36,515 bases of DNA from assembly GCA_902384675.1 (NCBI GenBank), contig CABMCT010000021.1, positions 1 through 36,515 on the forward strand. Reading direction: 5' to 3'. Position numbers and translations under genes: made by a program. The stretch's first letter is position 1; each line of letters begins with the position of its first letter. Shown here piece by piece: positions 16,300-23,504 of the stretch. Under the pieces are notes generated by a model. The model made no database searches. It had not been told where the DNA came from and saw only the letters and a list, made by a program, of their open reading frames with translations. Source of the DNA: an uncultured archaeon (lineage in GTDB: Archaea > EX4484-52 > LFW-46).

Positions 16300-16629
16300 T
16301 TATCTCATCAATCTAGCTATTTGTTCTGAAACTCTGTCAGCCATTGCTTCTGCTGTTGGAACTAACTTCTGCTCAATATGTATGACTGGCTTTCCATCAA
16401 GACGATGAACATAAGGGACATCATTTATTCGATATTTAGGCCCCGTATCCAAGCCACTTATTATGTCACCTATTTCAAGATTCAGTCTGTGTCCTCCGCC
16501 AAACTCGGGCGATAACACAATTTCAAATATGCCATTGTATCGTTCAGACGGACTCTTTTTATTCGGTTCGTAAATTGCAACGAATCCGCTACAAGCGCCC
16601 TTATCTTTTTCATCTGGAGAAATCCCCAC
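16300..16629 (-). CDS. Hypothetical protein, 109 aa, GTG start
   Basis: Beta-rich, soluble, with RLNLEIGDIISGLDTGPKYRI in the centre and a helical C-terminus. No recognised family. The only in-frame start that fits the TATA box CTTTAAATAGC (about 16665-16655) is GTG 16629. A hairpin covers that codon (16624-16643). Confidence 0.5.
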   Translation of the reverse strand: MGISPDEKDKGACSGFVAIYEPNKKSPSERYNGIFEIVLSPEFGGGHRLNLEIGDIISGLDTGPKYRINDVPYVHRLDGKPVIHIEQKLVPTAEAMADRVSEQIARLMR

Positions 16630-16643
16630 AGCTTGCTGCGGGG
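16624..16643 (-). promoter_or_regulatory. Hairpin covering a GTG start codon
   Basis: On the minus strand CCCCGCAGC pairs with GCTGTGGGG (one G-U pair, which favours the RNA being minus-strand). The GTG start at 16629 is inside the right arm, so translation of the 109-residue protein may be limited by this structure. Confidence 0.4.
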
Positions 16644-16819
16644 ATGTTCACAGTAGCTATTTAAAGGCACTTTTCGCCAATTTCCCAGAAATCCGTGTCC
16701 GTCGTCCCACATCGCCGATTGGATGTTCTCGTATAATCAAGAGTTCGCATAAGCACAAGAATAATTAATCCCTATAAGACCTAAAAATCAATGTAGAATA
16801 TTAAATCAGATAGGGTTTG

Positions 16820-16942
16820 TTAGAAAAAGTATTAGAACCGTTGCCAAGAAGCGCACAGGTTGCCCCGCGCGCCTCAAGGTTTCGGTAAGGGAGATAAAAC
16901 AACATAATAGTAGATAGGTTCCTATTGAACCCCTGAATACCT
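16820..16942 (-). ncRNA. Candidate small structured RNA with GCAA tetraloop
   Basis: On the minus strand GCTTTTATAT at 16970-16961 with a purine-rich BRE-like stretch before it is a good promoter. The transcript would contain AGATAGGT/ACCTATCT (16946-16939 with 16919-16912) and GCGCGCGGG, GCAA loop, CCTGTGCGC (16872-16851). In the second stem two pairs are G-U on the minus strand and A-C mismatches on the plus strand, so the RNA is minus-strand. A T-run at about 16831-16822 could end it. No known family recognised. This accounts for the centre of the 450-base gap 16630-17078. Confidence 0.5.
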
Positions 16943-17078
16943 ATCTTTATGGTTTTCCCTATATAAAAGCTTTTCGGTGTGACTTGATATTGAGATATCG
17001 ATATATCTTATCCTACATAATTGGCGCTGCATACTGGAAAAGTTAGGATTTACCCCTGTAGACGGATGACGAACTCAA

Positions 17079-18089
17079 TTATACGTTCTTTGCTTCTATT
17101 ATCCTCTTTTCTTTATCGACTTTAAATTTCTTTCCTAGGAACTGCTCAACAACCCAGATATTGGTTTCTACATGAGGGGTAATCTCGGCGACTTTTACCG
17201 ACCCGCCTGCAAGCGCAAGATAAGGCACAATCTGGTCTGCCATCCACTCGTCAAGGCATGCGCCGGAATCTATCTGTTTTTTGAGCTTTTTTGCTGCTTC
17301 CTCACCCACTGATTCCGCGCTTTTTCCTCTTTCTCCCAATGCATCGGCGCCTAAGACAACATCACCATCAGATGCCCAAAGAACAATGCCTGAACCAGGG
17401 CATGATGCCTCTACATATTCTGTCTTTATATCGGCTAGGTTTTCCAGGGCACTGATTGCGGCCTCTTTCTGCCTTTCTGCGACCCTGGCGCCTTTCAGGT
17501 GCGTGGAAGCGATTGAAATGCCGCTAATTTGCTTAATTTCTCCGCGCTTCTCCAGCTTTATCGCCTTCAGTTTTGCCGGCATTGTCCGGACCTCCACAAT
17601 AGCTCCGCCGACAGGATAAAAGCCGTGCCGCAAGATATTGATTTTAAAAGAATAACCTGCACATGCAAGAACCGGGCTAATGACTTTTTCAAGATACTGG
17701 ACAGGCGGCGCCCATTTGCCGAATGTTGCGCCTCCTTCGATTCTGATTTCGAGAGGCTTATCTGCGAACGCTGCCGGGATAAGAAGCGCCTGAAGAACCA
17801 GCCCGATTGAGCCTGCTGTCGGGATTTTTATCAGGATATTTTCCGCAGTAATTTTTCCAGGCTTGAATTCAAGAACCTGCGAACCGATTGCAAGCCCATT
17901 TACCTCTGCGTTGCAAAGCTTTGCCACCGCCTCGACTGCCGCGATATGCTGTGCCTGTAATCCGGGATTGGGCCTTCCTGCGCGTATTTTTTCGATTTTT
18001 ACTGCCTTTCCTGTCAGAGCCGAAAGGGCAACAGCAGTCCTGATTATCTGCCCTCCGCCTTCGTGGTGGGAGCCGTCGATTGAAATCAT
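17079..18089 (-). CDS. rtcA: RNA 3'-terminal phosphate cyclase
   Basis: 336 residues. ISIDGSHHEGGGQIIRTAVA is the RtcA N-terminal signature, RAGRPNPGLQAQH and IEGGATFGKWAPP are further family blocks, and TPHVETNIWVVEQF contains the His that is adenylated. It converts RNA 3'-phosphate to a 2',3'-cyclic phosphate with ATP. The start at 18089 follows GTGATAG and lies 21 bases after a small membrane-peptide gene, so the two probably share a transcript. Confidence 0.95.
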   Translation of the reverse strand: MISIDGSHHEGGGQIIRTAVALSALTGKAVKIEKIRAGRPNPGLQAQHIAAVEAVAKLCNAEVNGLAIGSQVLEFKPGKITAENILIKIPTAGSIGLVLQALLIPAAFADKPLEIRIEGGATFGKWAPPVQYLEKVISPVLACAGYSFKINILRHGFYPVGGAIVEVRTMPAKLKAIKLEKRGEIKQISGISIASTHLKGARVAERQKEAAISALENLADIKTEYVEASCPGSGIVLWASDGDVVLGADALGERGKSAESVGEEAAKKLKKQIDSGACLDEWMADQIVPYLALAGGSVKVAEITPHVETNIWVVEQFLGKKFKVDKEKRIIEAKNV

Positions 18090-18110
18090 ACTATCACAAA
18101 TAATTATCTT

Positions 18111-18212
18111 TTACGTTATTAAAACCACGCCCGCGAACGTCAGGATAATCGCGACAATTTTTTTCAGCAGCTCGGGGCGCGCCAGATTGTACGCCAAAAG
18201 TTCGCTTTTCAT
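18111..18212 (-). CDS. 33-residue single-helix membrane peptide
   Basis: MKSELLAYNLARPELLKKIV is followed by a hydrophobic helix AIILTFAGVVLIT and the stop. ATG 18212 lies 25 bases from a TATA-like CTTATATTC (18241-18233 on the minus strand), a well placed leaderless promoter. The stop is 21 bases before rtcA, so it is probably the first gene of that transcript. Basic residues sit before the helix, consistent with a membrane anchor. No family recognised. Confidence 0.5.
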   Translation of the reverse strand: MKSELLAYNLARPELLKKIVAIILTFAGVVLIT

Positions 18213-18267
18213 CCCAAAACACCCCAAAAAGTGAATATAAGTAGACATAATGGCGAGTTATATTCAA

Positions 18268-18287
18268 TTGAAAAAGTGCCCCCCCCG
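18268..18287 (+). repeat. Left arm of inverted repeat around the HIT gene
   Basis: TTGAAAAAGTG followed by eight C and G. It pairs with 18739-18756 (the right arm has six G, otherwise identical). GTTATATTC at 18257-18265 and GAATATAAC at 18804-18812 form a second, outer inverted repeat. Confidence 0.7.
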
Positions 18288-18324
18288 ACTAACGCATATT
18301 AAGCTACGAATGCTTATCTTATCC

Positions 18325-18738
18325 ATGGATAAATGTGTTTTTTGTAAAATTGTTAAAGGAAAATTGCCTTACCACAAAGTGTATGAGAACGAGAGTGTTT
18401 TGGCCTTTGCTCCCTTGAAAGAGGATATCATTGCAAAAGGGCACATGCTTGTAATCACCAAAAAACATTTTGCAGACATTTATGATATTTCTCAAAAAGA
18501 ACTGCATCAAGTTATGGACGCCATAAAAATAATTTCTCAAAAGCTTAAAGAAAAATACAACGCAGAGGGAACGAATATCTTACATGCAAGCGGCAAAGTT
18601 GGCCAGCAGTCAGTATTTCATTTTCACGTTCATTTAGTGCCAAGATATAAAGGAGATAAAATAGACACATGGCCTAAGACCGGATATAAAGAAGGCAATT
18701 TTCCAGGAGTTTACGAAGAAATCAAAGACTTATTTTAA
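18325..18738 (+). CDS. HIT family nucleotide hydrolase
   Basis: 137 residues. CVFCKIV near the start supplies a zinc-binding CxxC, and HFHVHLVPR is the histidine triad whose middle His is the catalytic nucleophile. HIT proteins hydrolyse adenosine nucleotide conjugates such as AMP-lysine or Ap4A. ATG 18325 lies about 27 bases after CATATTAAG; an in-frame ATG at 18310 is less likely. The gene is more AT-rich than its neighbours and is enclosed by an 18-base inverted repeat, so it may have been inserted as a unit. Confidence 0.88.
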   Translation: MDKCVFCKIVKGKLPYHKVYENESVLAFAPLKEDIIAKGHMLVITKKHFADIYDISQKELHQVMDAIKIISQKLKEKYNAEGTNILHASGKVGQQSVFHFHVHLVPRYKGDKIDTWPKTGYKEGNFPGVYEEIKDLF

Positions 18739-18756
18739 CGGGGGGCACTTTTTCAA
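18739..18756 (+). repeat. Right arm of inverted repeat around the HIT gene
   Basis: CGGGGGGCACTTTTTCAA begins immediately after the HIT stop codon and mirrors 18268-18287. As RNA it would also form the 3' end of the HIT transcript. Confidence 0.7.
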
Positions 18757-18843
18757 CTTCTCCGCTCCTCGCTGCGGTGCTCGACCCTCGGCTTCACCCT
18801 CGAGAATATAACATGCAGTTTTATAGCTCGCTCTTGCTCACAT

Positions 18844-19872
18844 TCAATCCCCCAGCCCAAGCATGCAGGCAATCTTCTTCAATGCCAAATCGGTGCGATA
18901 GTCACTGCTTTTCAGAATATTTGAGAATTCCTCAAACTCTTTCCAATTTTCGTCTTTTATTGTCCATGAGGCAAACTCCACAACACCTGAAATCGGAAAA
19001 TTGCAGTATTTCTTTTTTGCTTTCAGGAATTCATCAAGCGCGTATTTGGATAGTTCCGGCGCAGGCTTGTGTGTGGGAATAGTAAACATGAAACTCCCCT
19101 TTTTCTGCCCGGACAGCATATGCATAAGGTTCTGCAGATATCTCATATAGTCTTCTTCGGTTCGGGAATCAGTATCGTATGTTGGCGGTAACAGGACGTC
19201 TACCCCGTTTTCAAACACTTCGTGCAAAAAGCCTTCGTGCCAGTTCCATTCATTTCCTTTGACATCATCGCTTATTATCGAGCCGCTATATGCCGCCAAT
19301 ATAGAATCTACTGGCAACTTCGCTCTCCACTTCCGCAGCATTTTAAGATATTCGCCTTTAAGCGCATCAGGAATTGCTTCGATATCTACGTGAATGCCTT
19401 CAAAGCCGAAGTCTTTTACCAGCTGGACATATTCGTTCAGGTAATTTTCCCTGAATTCAGGAGAGCCGAAATTATAGCCTTCCTGCGCGATTATTGCATT
19501 CCACGGAAGCACCGTGAATTCATAATTTTTTTCCTTTTCAAAAGAGGCAACACTATTTACAAATACCTCAATCTGGTTTCTGGGCGTAGTTATTTTTCCT
19601 GTCTTTTTGTCCACGTCACCAATATCTACAAAAATATATTTGATGCTGTGCTGCTTAAGCATATCAAACAGAGACCGCTCGACCCAGATATTTGTGATAA
19701 TGCCGTTTCCTTCTGGCACGCGGCTATTATAGTTTCCTGCGCTGGAAGCATTTCCGCTAAGAACCTGCGATGCCAAACTATATGGAATGCCTGATAATGA
19801 GAGCGCTCCGAATTTGGCCGAATTTTTTACAAACGACCTTCGGCCCATTTTGTAAAGTCCGTTTTCTGCCAT
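18844..19872 (-). CDS. Tat-exported glycosidase-like (GH18-type barrel) protein
   Basis: 342 residues. The N-terminus MGRRSFVKNSAKFGALSLSG has the twin-arginine motif RRSFVK, a hydrophobic core and SLAS before a likely cleavage site. The mature part looks like a TIM barrel: FEGIHVDIEAIP fits the catalytic DxxDxE strand of GH18-like families in reduced form, and YIFVDIGDVD, ILAAYSG and VLLPPTYDTD are other barrel strands. It may cleave a surface glycan, or be a catalytically weak relative. GCTTAAAAAT about 26 bases before ATG 19872 is the TATA box (reverse strand). Confidence 0.7.
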   Translation of the reverse strand: MAENGLYKMGRRSFVKNSAKFGALSLSGIPYSLASQVLSGNASSAGNYNSRVPEGNGIITNIWVERSLFDMLKQHSIKYIFVDIGDVDKKTGKITTPRNQIEVFVNSVASFEKEKNYEFTVLPWNAIIAQEGYNFGSPEFRENYLNEYVQLVKDFGFEGIHVDIEAIPDALKGEYLKMLRKWRAKLPVDSILAAYSGSIISDDVKGNEWNWHEGFLHEVFENGVDVLLPPTYDTDSRTEEDYMRYLQNLMHMLSGQKKGSFMFTIPTHKPAPELSKYALDEFLKAKKKYCNFPISGVVEFASWTIKDENWKEFEEFSNILKSSDYRTDLALKKIACMLGLGD

Positions 19873-19983
19873 TCTTGATGTATCCCTTGGGCTGCTTAAA
19901 AATTTCAGGAAATTTCGCTTGTATCTACGGCATAAGACGATACAAGCCCTGATTAAAGGATTTAAAACCCTGCTTACAATATC

Positions 19984-20152
19984 ATTTCAACTCAATACAT
20001 TGGGTTAATGGTTGAAAATCCTGGAAATTCGTTTCCAGGCTTTTCAACCCAAAGCATAAAATAAAGGTTGAAAATCCGTTCGCAACGCATCTGAACCATG
20101 AACCGCGTTGCTCTCGGCTTTTTGACCCAAATAAAATGGAGATGGTCAAAAA
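19984..20152 (+). promoter_or_regulatory. Structured leader of serS with alternative hairpins
   Basis: Arms in order: ATTTCAACT (19984-19992), GGTTGAAAA (20010-20018), TTTTCAACC (20041-20049), GGTTGAAAA (20066-20074), TTTTTGACC (20119-20127), GGTCAAAAA (20144-20152). Loops between successive partners are 17, 16 and 16 bases. In the alternative register 20010-20018 pairs with 20041-20049 and is extended by CCTGGAAA/TTTCCAGG on a TTCG loop. GCAACGC/GCGTTGC (20082-20088, 20105-20111) forms another stem. The last loop carries the Shine-Dalgarno GGAG (20138-20141), and its right arm ends on the A of the start codon. This is strong evidence for a regulated mRNA leader. Confidence 0.7.
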
Positions 20153-21435
20153 TGCTCGATATAAAACTCTTTCGCGAAAATCCGGACGTTGTCAGGAAGG
20201 ATTTGAAGAAGCGCGGCATAAAGGAATTGCTGCCTCTTGTAGACGAAATCATAACGCAGGACAAAATCTGGCGCACTCTTTCAAAGGAGGCAGACGATGC
20301 CAAGGCAGGGAGAAACAGGCTTTCCGAGGAAGTGGCAAAGCTCAAAAAAGAAAAGAAGGATGCTAATATAATAATTGAAAAAATGAAAAAGCTCTCGGAA
20401 AAAATACGCGAGCTTGATGCAGAAGTTGCAAAAGAGGAAGAGCTCATCTCTAAAGACCTCATGAAATTCCCGAATATTCTTCACGAATCAGTGCCTGCAG
20501 GTAAAGACGACACGGAAAATGTCGAAATCAAAAAATGGGGGATAATTCCGAAATTCGATTTTCCGCTAAAAAGCCATGTTGATATTATCGAGAAACTGGG
20601 CATCGCGGATTTGGAGCGCGCAGCAAATGTTGCCGGCGCACGGTTTTATTACCTGAAAAACGAGCTTGTGCTTCTTGATTATGCGCTCATCAGATTCGCG
20701 CTTGATAAACTGATAAAAAAAGGGTTCATACTTATCGAGCCGCCGTACATGATCCAGAGAAAGCCGTATGAAGGCGTTACAGACATGGCGGATTTTGAGA
20801 AAGTAATGTATAAAATCGAGGGCGAGGACCTATACTTAATCGCGACCTCGGAGCATGCAATCGCGCCGATGCACATGAACGAAATTCTTGATGCAAAGGA
20901 TTTGCCTCTAAGATATGCGGGAGTAAGCCCGTGTTTCAGGAAAGAAGCCGGCTCGCACGGAAAAGACACGAAAGGCATTTTCCGCGTTCACCAGTTCAAC
21001 AAAGTAGAGATGTTTGTTTTCTCGGAGCCAAAAGATTCGTGGCGGATTCACGAAGAACTCCTGAAGATTGCAGAGGAAGTGTTCCAGGACCTGAAAATCC
21101 CGTATCATGTGGTCAACATCTGTGTCGGCGATATGGGTGTTGTTGCGGCAAAGAAATACGACATCGAGGCGTGGATGCCGTCGCAGGGAACTTATCGCGA
21201 AGTCGTCTCGTGCTCGAATTGTACGGATTATCAGTCGCGAAGACTGGGCATAAGATCCAGAAAATCAACGTCAGAAAAGCCCGAGCTTGTTCATACTTTG
21301 AATTCTACGGCAATTGCCACGGCGCGCGCGATGGTGGCAATAATCGAGAACTACCAGCAGAAAGACGGAACAATTAAAGTGCCGGATGTTTTAGTTCCTT
21401 ATATGAATGGGTTGAAGGTTATCGGGAAGAAGTAA
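20152..21435 (+). CDS. serS: Seryl-tRNA synthetase
   Basis: 428 residues, bacterial/archaeal class II SerRS. MLDIKLFRENPDVVRKDLKK opens the coiled-coil tRNA-binding arm (residues ~1-105). Class II motif 2 is SPCFRKEAGSHGKDTKGIFR, which runs into VHQFNKVEMFVF, and motif 3 is HTLNSTAIATARAMVAIIEN. The ligands CSNCTDYQSRR are also present. It charges tRNA-Ser. The longer in-frame start at 20098 (MNRVALGF) is in the repeated leader and is not the start. The gene directly follows the structured leader. Confidence 0.96.
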   Translation: MLDIKLFRENPDVVRKDLKKRGIKELLPLVDEIITQDKIWRTLSKEADDAKAGRNRLSEEVAKLKKEKKDANIIIEKMKKLSEKIRELDAEVAKEEELISKDLMKFPNILHESVPAGKDDTENVEIKKWGIIPKFDFPLKSHVDIIEKLGIADLERAANVAGARFYYLKNELVLLDYALIRFALDKLIKKGFILIEPPYMIQRKPYEGVTDMADFEKVMYKIEGEDLYLIATSEHAIAPMHMNEILDAKDLPLRYAGVSPCFRKEAGSHGKDTKGIFRVHQFNKVEMFVFSEPKDSWRIHEELLKIAEEVFQDLKIPYHVVNICVGDMGVVAAKKYDIEAWMPSQGTYREVVSCSNCTDYQSRRLGIRSRKSTSEKPELVHTLNSTAIATARAMVAIIENYQQKDGTIKVPDVLVPYMNGLKVIGKK

Positions 21436-21579
21436 ATGAAACAACGATTTTTGGCAGTCGAAGAAGGCACTTTGTCTTCAGGCACATTTTCTAAAGCTGA
21501 GCCGATGTTTAAAGCTATTTCCCATAATCCGACAATTTCTCCGGTTAATGATAGTATAAACAAAACTTCGAAAAATTGA
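21436..21579 (+). CDS. Possible 47-residue ORF after serS
   Basis: ATG immediately after the serS stop: MKQRFLAVEEGTLSSGTFSK and on to INKTSKN. No family, no clear Shine-Dalgarno. It may be a gene remnant or a chance frame. The rest of the gap to 21668 holds only the TATA region of the next gene (AGATATTTAAG at about 21637-21647). Confidence 0.25.
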   Translation: MKQRFLAVEEGTLSSGTFSKAEPMFKAISHNPTISPVNDSINKTSKN

Positions 21580-21668
21580 TTTATTTTTACAAAAATCCTG
21601 TAAAATGTTCACTTTAATATATACATTATAGCAAGATATTTAAGTATGGCAGGTCATTTAAACTTTGT

Positions 21669-22418
21669 ATGTTGGATAGAGTCATGTTAATCGGTCTCGC
21701 TTATGCAGATAGCCGGTGCGACAGCAGGCTGGCATATTATCTAAAGTATTATCATCCAGGAAAAATCGGTATCCAGGGAACGCAGAAAGAGATTGACGCC
21801 ATGATGGAAAATGCCAGCAAAAAAGGCACCGTACAGCGATGGGTAAATATACTTAACGAAAAATATCCTGGATCAAACAGCGATACAATATGTGCCTTTG
21901 CCCGGGCGGAAACCGGATTCTACAATCTGCTGTGCAGGAAAAAAGAAAAATCTCGCATACCTATAATAGGATGCAGCGAAGCAGGGTTTCCTTCGGATAT
22001 GTATAAAGATGAAATTGACGAGTGCATCGCATTGAGAGATGCCTTTACCAAAAAGGTCTTAAAACTGCCTTTGAAAGAAGCAGAGGAAGTAATACAAATG
22101 GCATATGATGAGTACGATCCTCTCTCGCCTGCTAACATAAAGAGCCGGCTCCCGGATAAGTTGGTGGCATATTACGAAACGCAGGATAAATTCGCTGTAA
22201 AACGTATTTTCAAAGAAGCCGCCAATGATGAAGAAAGCAGTTTCCTTTATCTTTGCGATATTACCCATATAGACATATTGTACAAAAATATGCTGGAAAT
22301 ATTATTCCAATGTGCTTTTAAGGATTTGGGCGTGAGTATCTGCCCGATTGTAGAAAGATTGTGCGATGCGGATAGCTATATGGCTATGGATAGAGTCAGT
22401 AGGTTCAAAGAGCTGTGA
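21669..22418 (+). CDS. Hypothetical protein, paralogue A (TraB/PrgY-like layout)
   Basis: 249 residues, soluble. It shares ordered blocks with the protein at 23505: RWVNILNEKY...NSDTICAFARAE, IPIIGCSEAGFP, KLVAYYETQDKFAVKRI and SSFLYLCDITHIDILYKNMLEIL. The order (nucleotide-like N-terminal strand, a central R/E-D segment, and a final C-D-I-T-H-x...L helix) is reminiscent of the TraB/PrgY/GumN family with its GxGH motif, but the key residues differ, so this is only a structural guess. Leaderless TATA 26 bases upstream. Confidence 0.5.
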   Translation: MLDRVMLIGLAYADSRCDSRLAYYLKYYHPGKIGIQGTQKEIDAMMENASKKGTVQRWVNILNEKYPGSNSDTICAFARAETGFYNLLCRKKEKSRIPIIGCSEAGFPSDMYKDEIDECIALRDAFTKKVLKLPLKEAEEVIQMAYDEYDPLSPANIKSRLPDKLVAYYETQDKFAVKRIFKEAANDEESSFLYLCDITHIDILYKNMLEILFQCAFKDLGVSICPIVERLCDADSYMAMDRVSRFKEL

Positions 22419-22461
22419 TTTGTGGTAAAATATACGTGATTTGAGGAAACAAAAGCGTAAG

Positions 22462-22486
22462 CTTATTATAACCTGCATGTAATAAG
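22462..22486 (+). promoter_or_regulatory. Inverted repeat at the promoter of the dehydrogenase gene
   Basis: CTTATTA (22462-22468) and TAATAAG (22480-22486) form a perfect 7-bp inverted repeat overlapping the TATA-like element about 30-35 bases before ATG 22502. It is a candidate operator. Confidence 0.4.
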
Positions 22487-22501
22487 TTATTAGGGAATAC
22501 T

Positions 22502-23449
22502 ATGAAATTCAAAAAAATCGTTACTATCGGAATCAGCGAATCAAGCCTTGATGCGAATTACTGGAAAACAATAGATTCGCTAGCCGAGAAAAGAATATCC
22601 CTTCCGAAAGATAGTCCCGAGGTCAAAAAGCAGCTAGAAGATGCTGATTGTATTCTTGCAGGATTCGGAGTAAAAATAGACAAAAATATTATAGATATTT
22701 CTCATGAGTTAAAATTTATCGGGATGTTAGGAACAGGCTATGGAAATATTGACGCTGATCATGCGAGAACAAAAAATATTGCAGTAACGAATGTTCCGGG
22801 TTACGCAGCTGAAGCCGTTGCAGAACTTGTTTTTGGAATGATATTGGAAAATATCAGGGAACTGGAGAAAGCAAAGAAAAAAGCAAGGGAAGGGAATTAC
22901 TCCGATTCCGGATATAAATCTTCTGAAATTCGCGGAAAAGTTTTTGGAATCTTCGGCCTTGGAAGAATCGGAAGCAGAGCCGCAGAAATAGCTTCGGGCT
23001 TTGGCGCGGATGTCAGATACTGGTCCAGAAACAGGAAGAAAGAACTTGAGGCAAAGGGCATAACGTATGAAGATGCGGACGCTTTAATTCCCAAATGCGA
23101 CTTTCTATCACTGCATTTTTCCCAAACAAAGGATACTGAAAACTTCCTGAATGAGAAAAGAATGCAGAAAATCAAAAATGGAGCAATCGTCATAAATACC
23201 GCGCCAATGGAACTGGTAAACATCGATGCGCTGGAAAAAAGACTTAAAGAGGACAACGTAACATTTATTCTGGATCACTCAGACGAGATGAAAGAAGACG
23301 ACCTGAAAAGGCTTTCAAAATATAAAAACTGCATAATTTACCCTCCGATCGGATATATAACAAAGGAGGCAAGAATTGCGAAGCAGGATATCTTCGTCAA
23401 GAATATCGAGAACTTTTTGAAGGGCTCGCCGACAAATAGAGTAAATTGA
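22502..23449 (+). CDS. D-2-hydroxyacid dehydrogenase family protein with degenerate active site
   Basis: 315 residues. GKVFGIFGLGRIGSRAAEIA is the NAD-binding GxGxxG region, and GMLGTGYGNIDADHARTKNI, VTNVPGYAAEAVAELVFGMI are normal family blocks. The usual NTARG with the catalytic Arg reads NTAPM here. The TPH(I)G block with the catalytic His reads YPPIG (CIIYPPIGYITKEA). Two of the three catalytic residues are therefore missing, and the protein may be a cofactor-binding sensor or have changed chemistry. It lies between the two paralogous unknown genes. The palindrome at 22462-22486 is a possible operator. Confidence 0.8.
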   Translation: MKFKKIVTIGISESSLDANYWKTIDSLAEKRISLPKDSPEVKKQLEDADCILAGFGVKIDKNIIDISHELKFIGMLGTGYGNIDADHARTKNIAVTNVPGYAAEAVAELVFGMILENIRELEKAKKKAREGNYSDSGYKSSEIRGKVFGIFGLGRIGSRAAEIASGFGADVRYWSRNRKKELEAKGITYEDADALIPKCDFLSLHFSQTKDTENFLNEKRMQKIKNGAIVINTAPMELVNIDALEKRLKEDNVTFILDHSDEMKEDDLKRLSKYKNCIIYPPIGYITKEARIAKQDIFVKNIENFLKGSPTNRVN

Positions 23450-23504
23450 CAGATAGTTTCTTACTACCTGCAGATTTAAAAACTTTCAATCACTTTATAG
23501 TAGT

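Noticed and set aside
18180-18290. Longer HIT start at 18250
   Set aside because: It would run through the inverted repeat; homology begins at MDKCVFCKIV and the promoter fits 18325.
20098-20151. In-frame upstream start for serS (MNRVALGF...)
   Set aside because: The codons lie in the shared repeat that also occurs before rpl3 and at 36465, where it is not in frame with a gene. The real N-terminus MLDIKLF and the Shine-Dalgarno GGAG set the start at 20152.
19984-20152. CRISPR array from repeated TTTTCAACC/GGTTGAAAA
   Set aside because: The units alternate in orientation, are 9 bases long and have no unique spacers of uniform length; they form hairpins.
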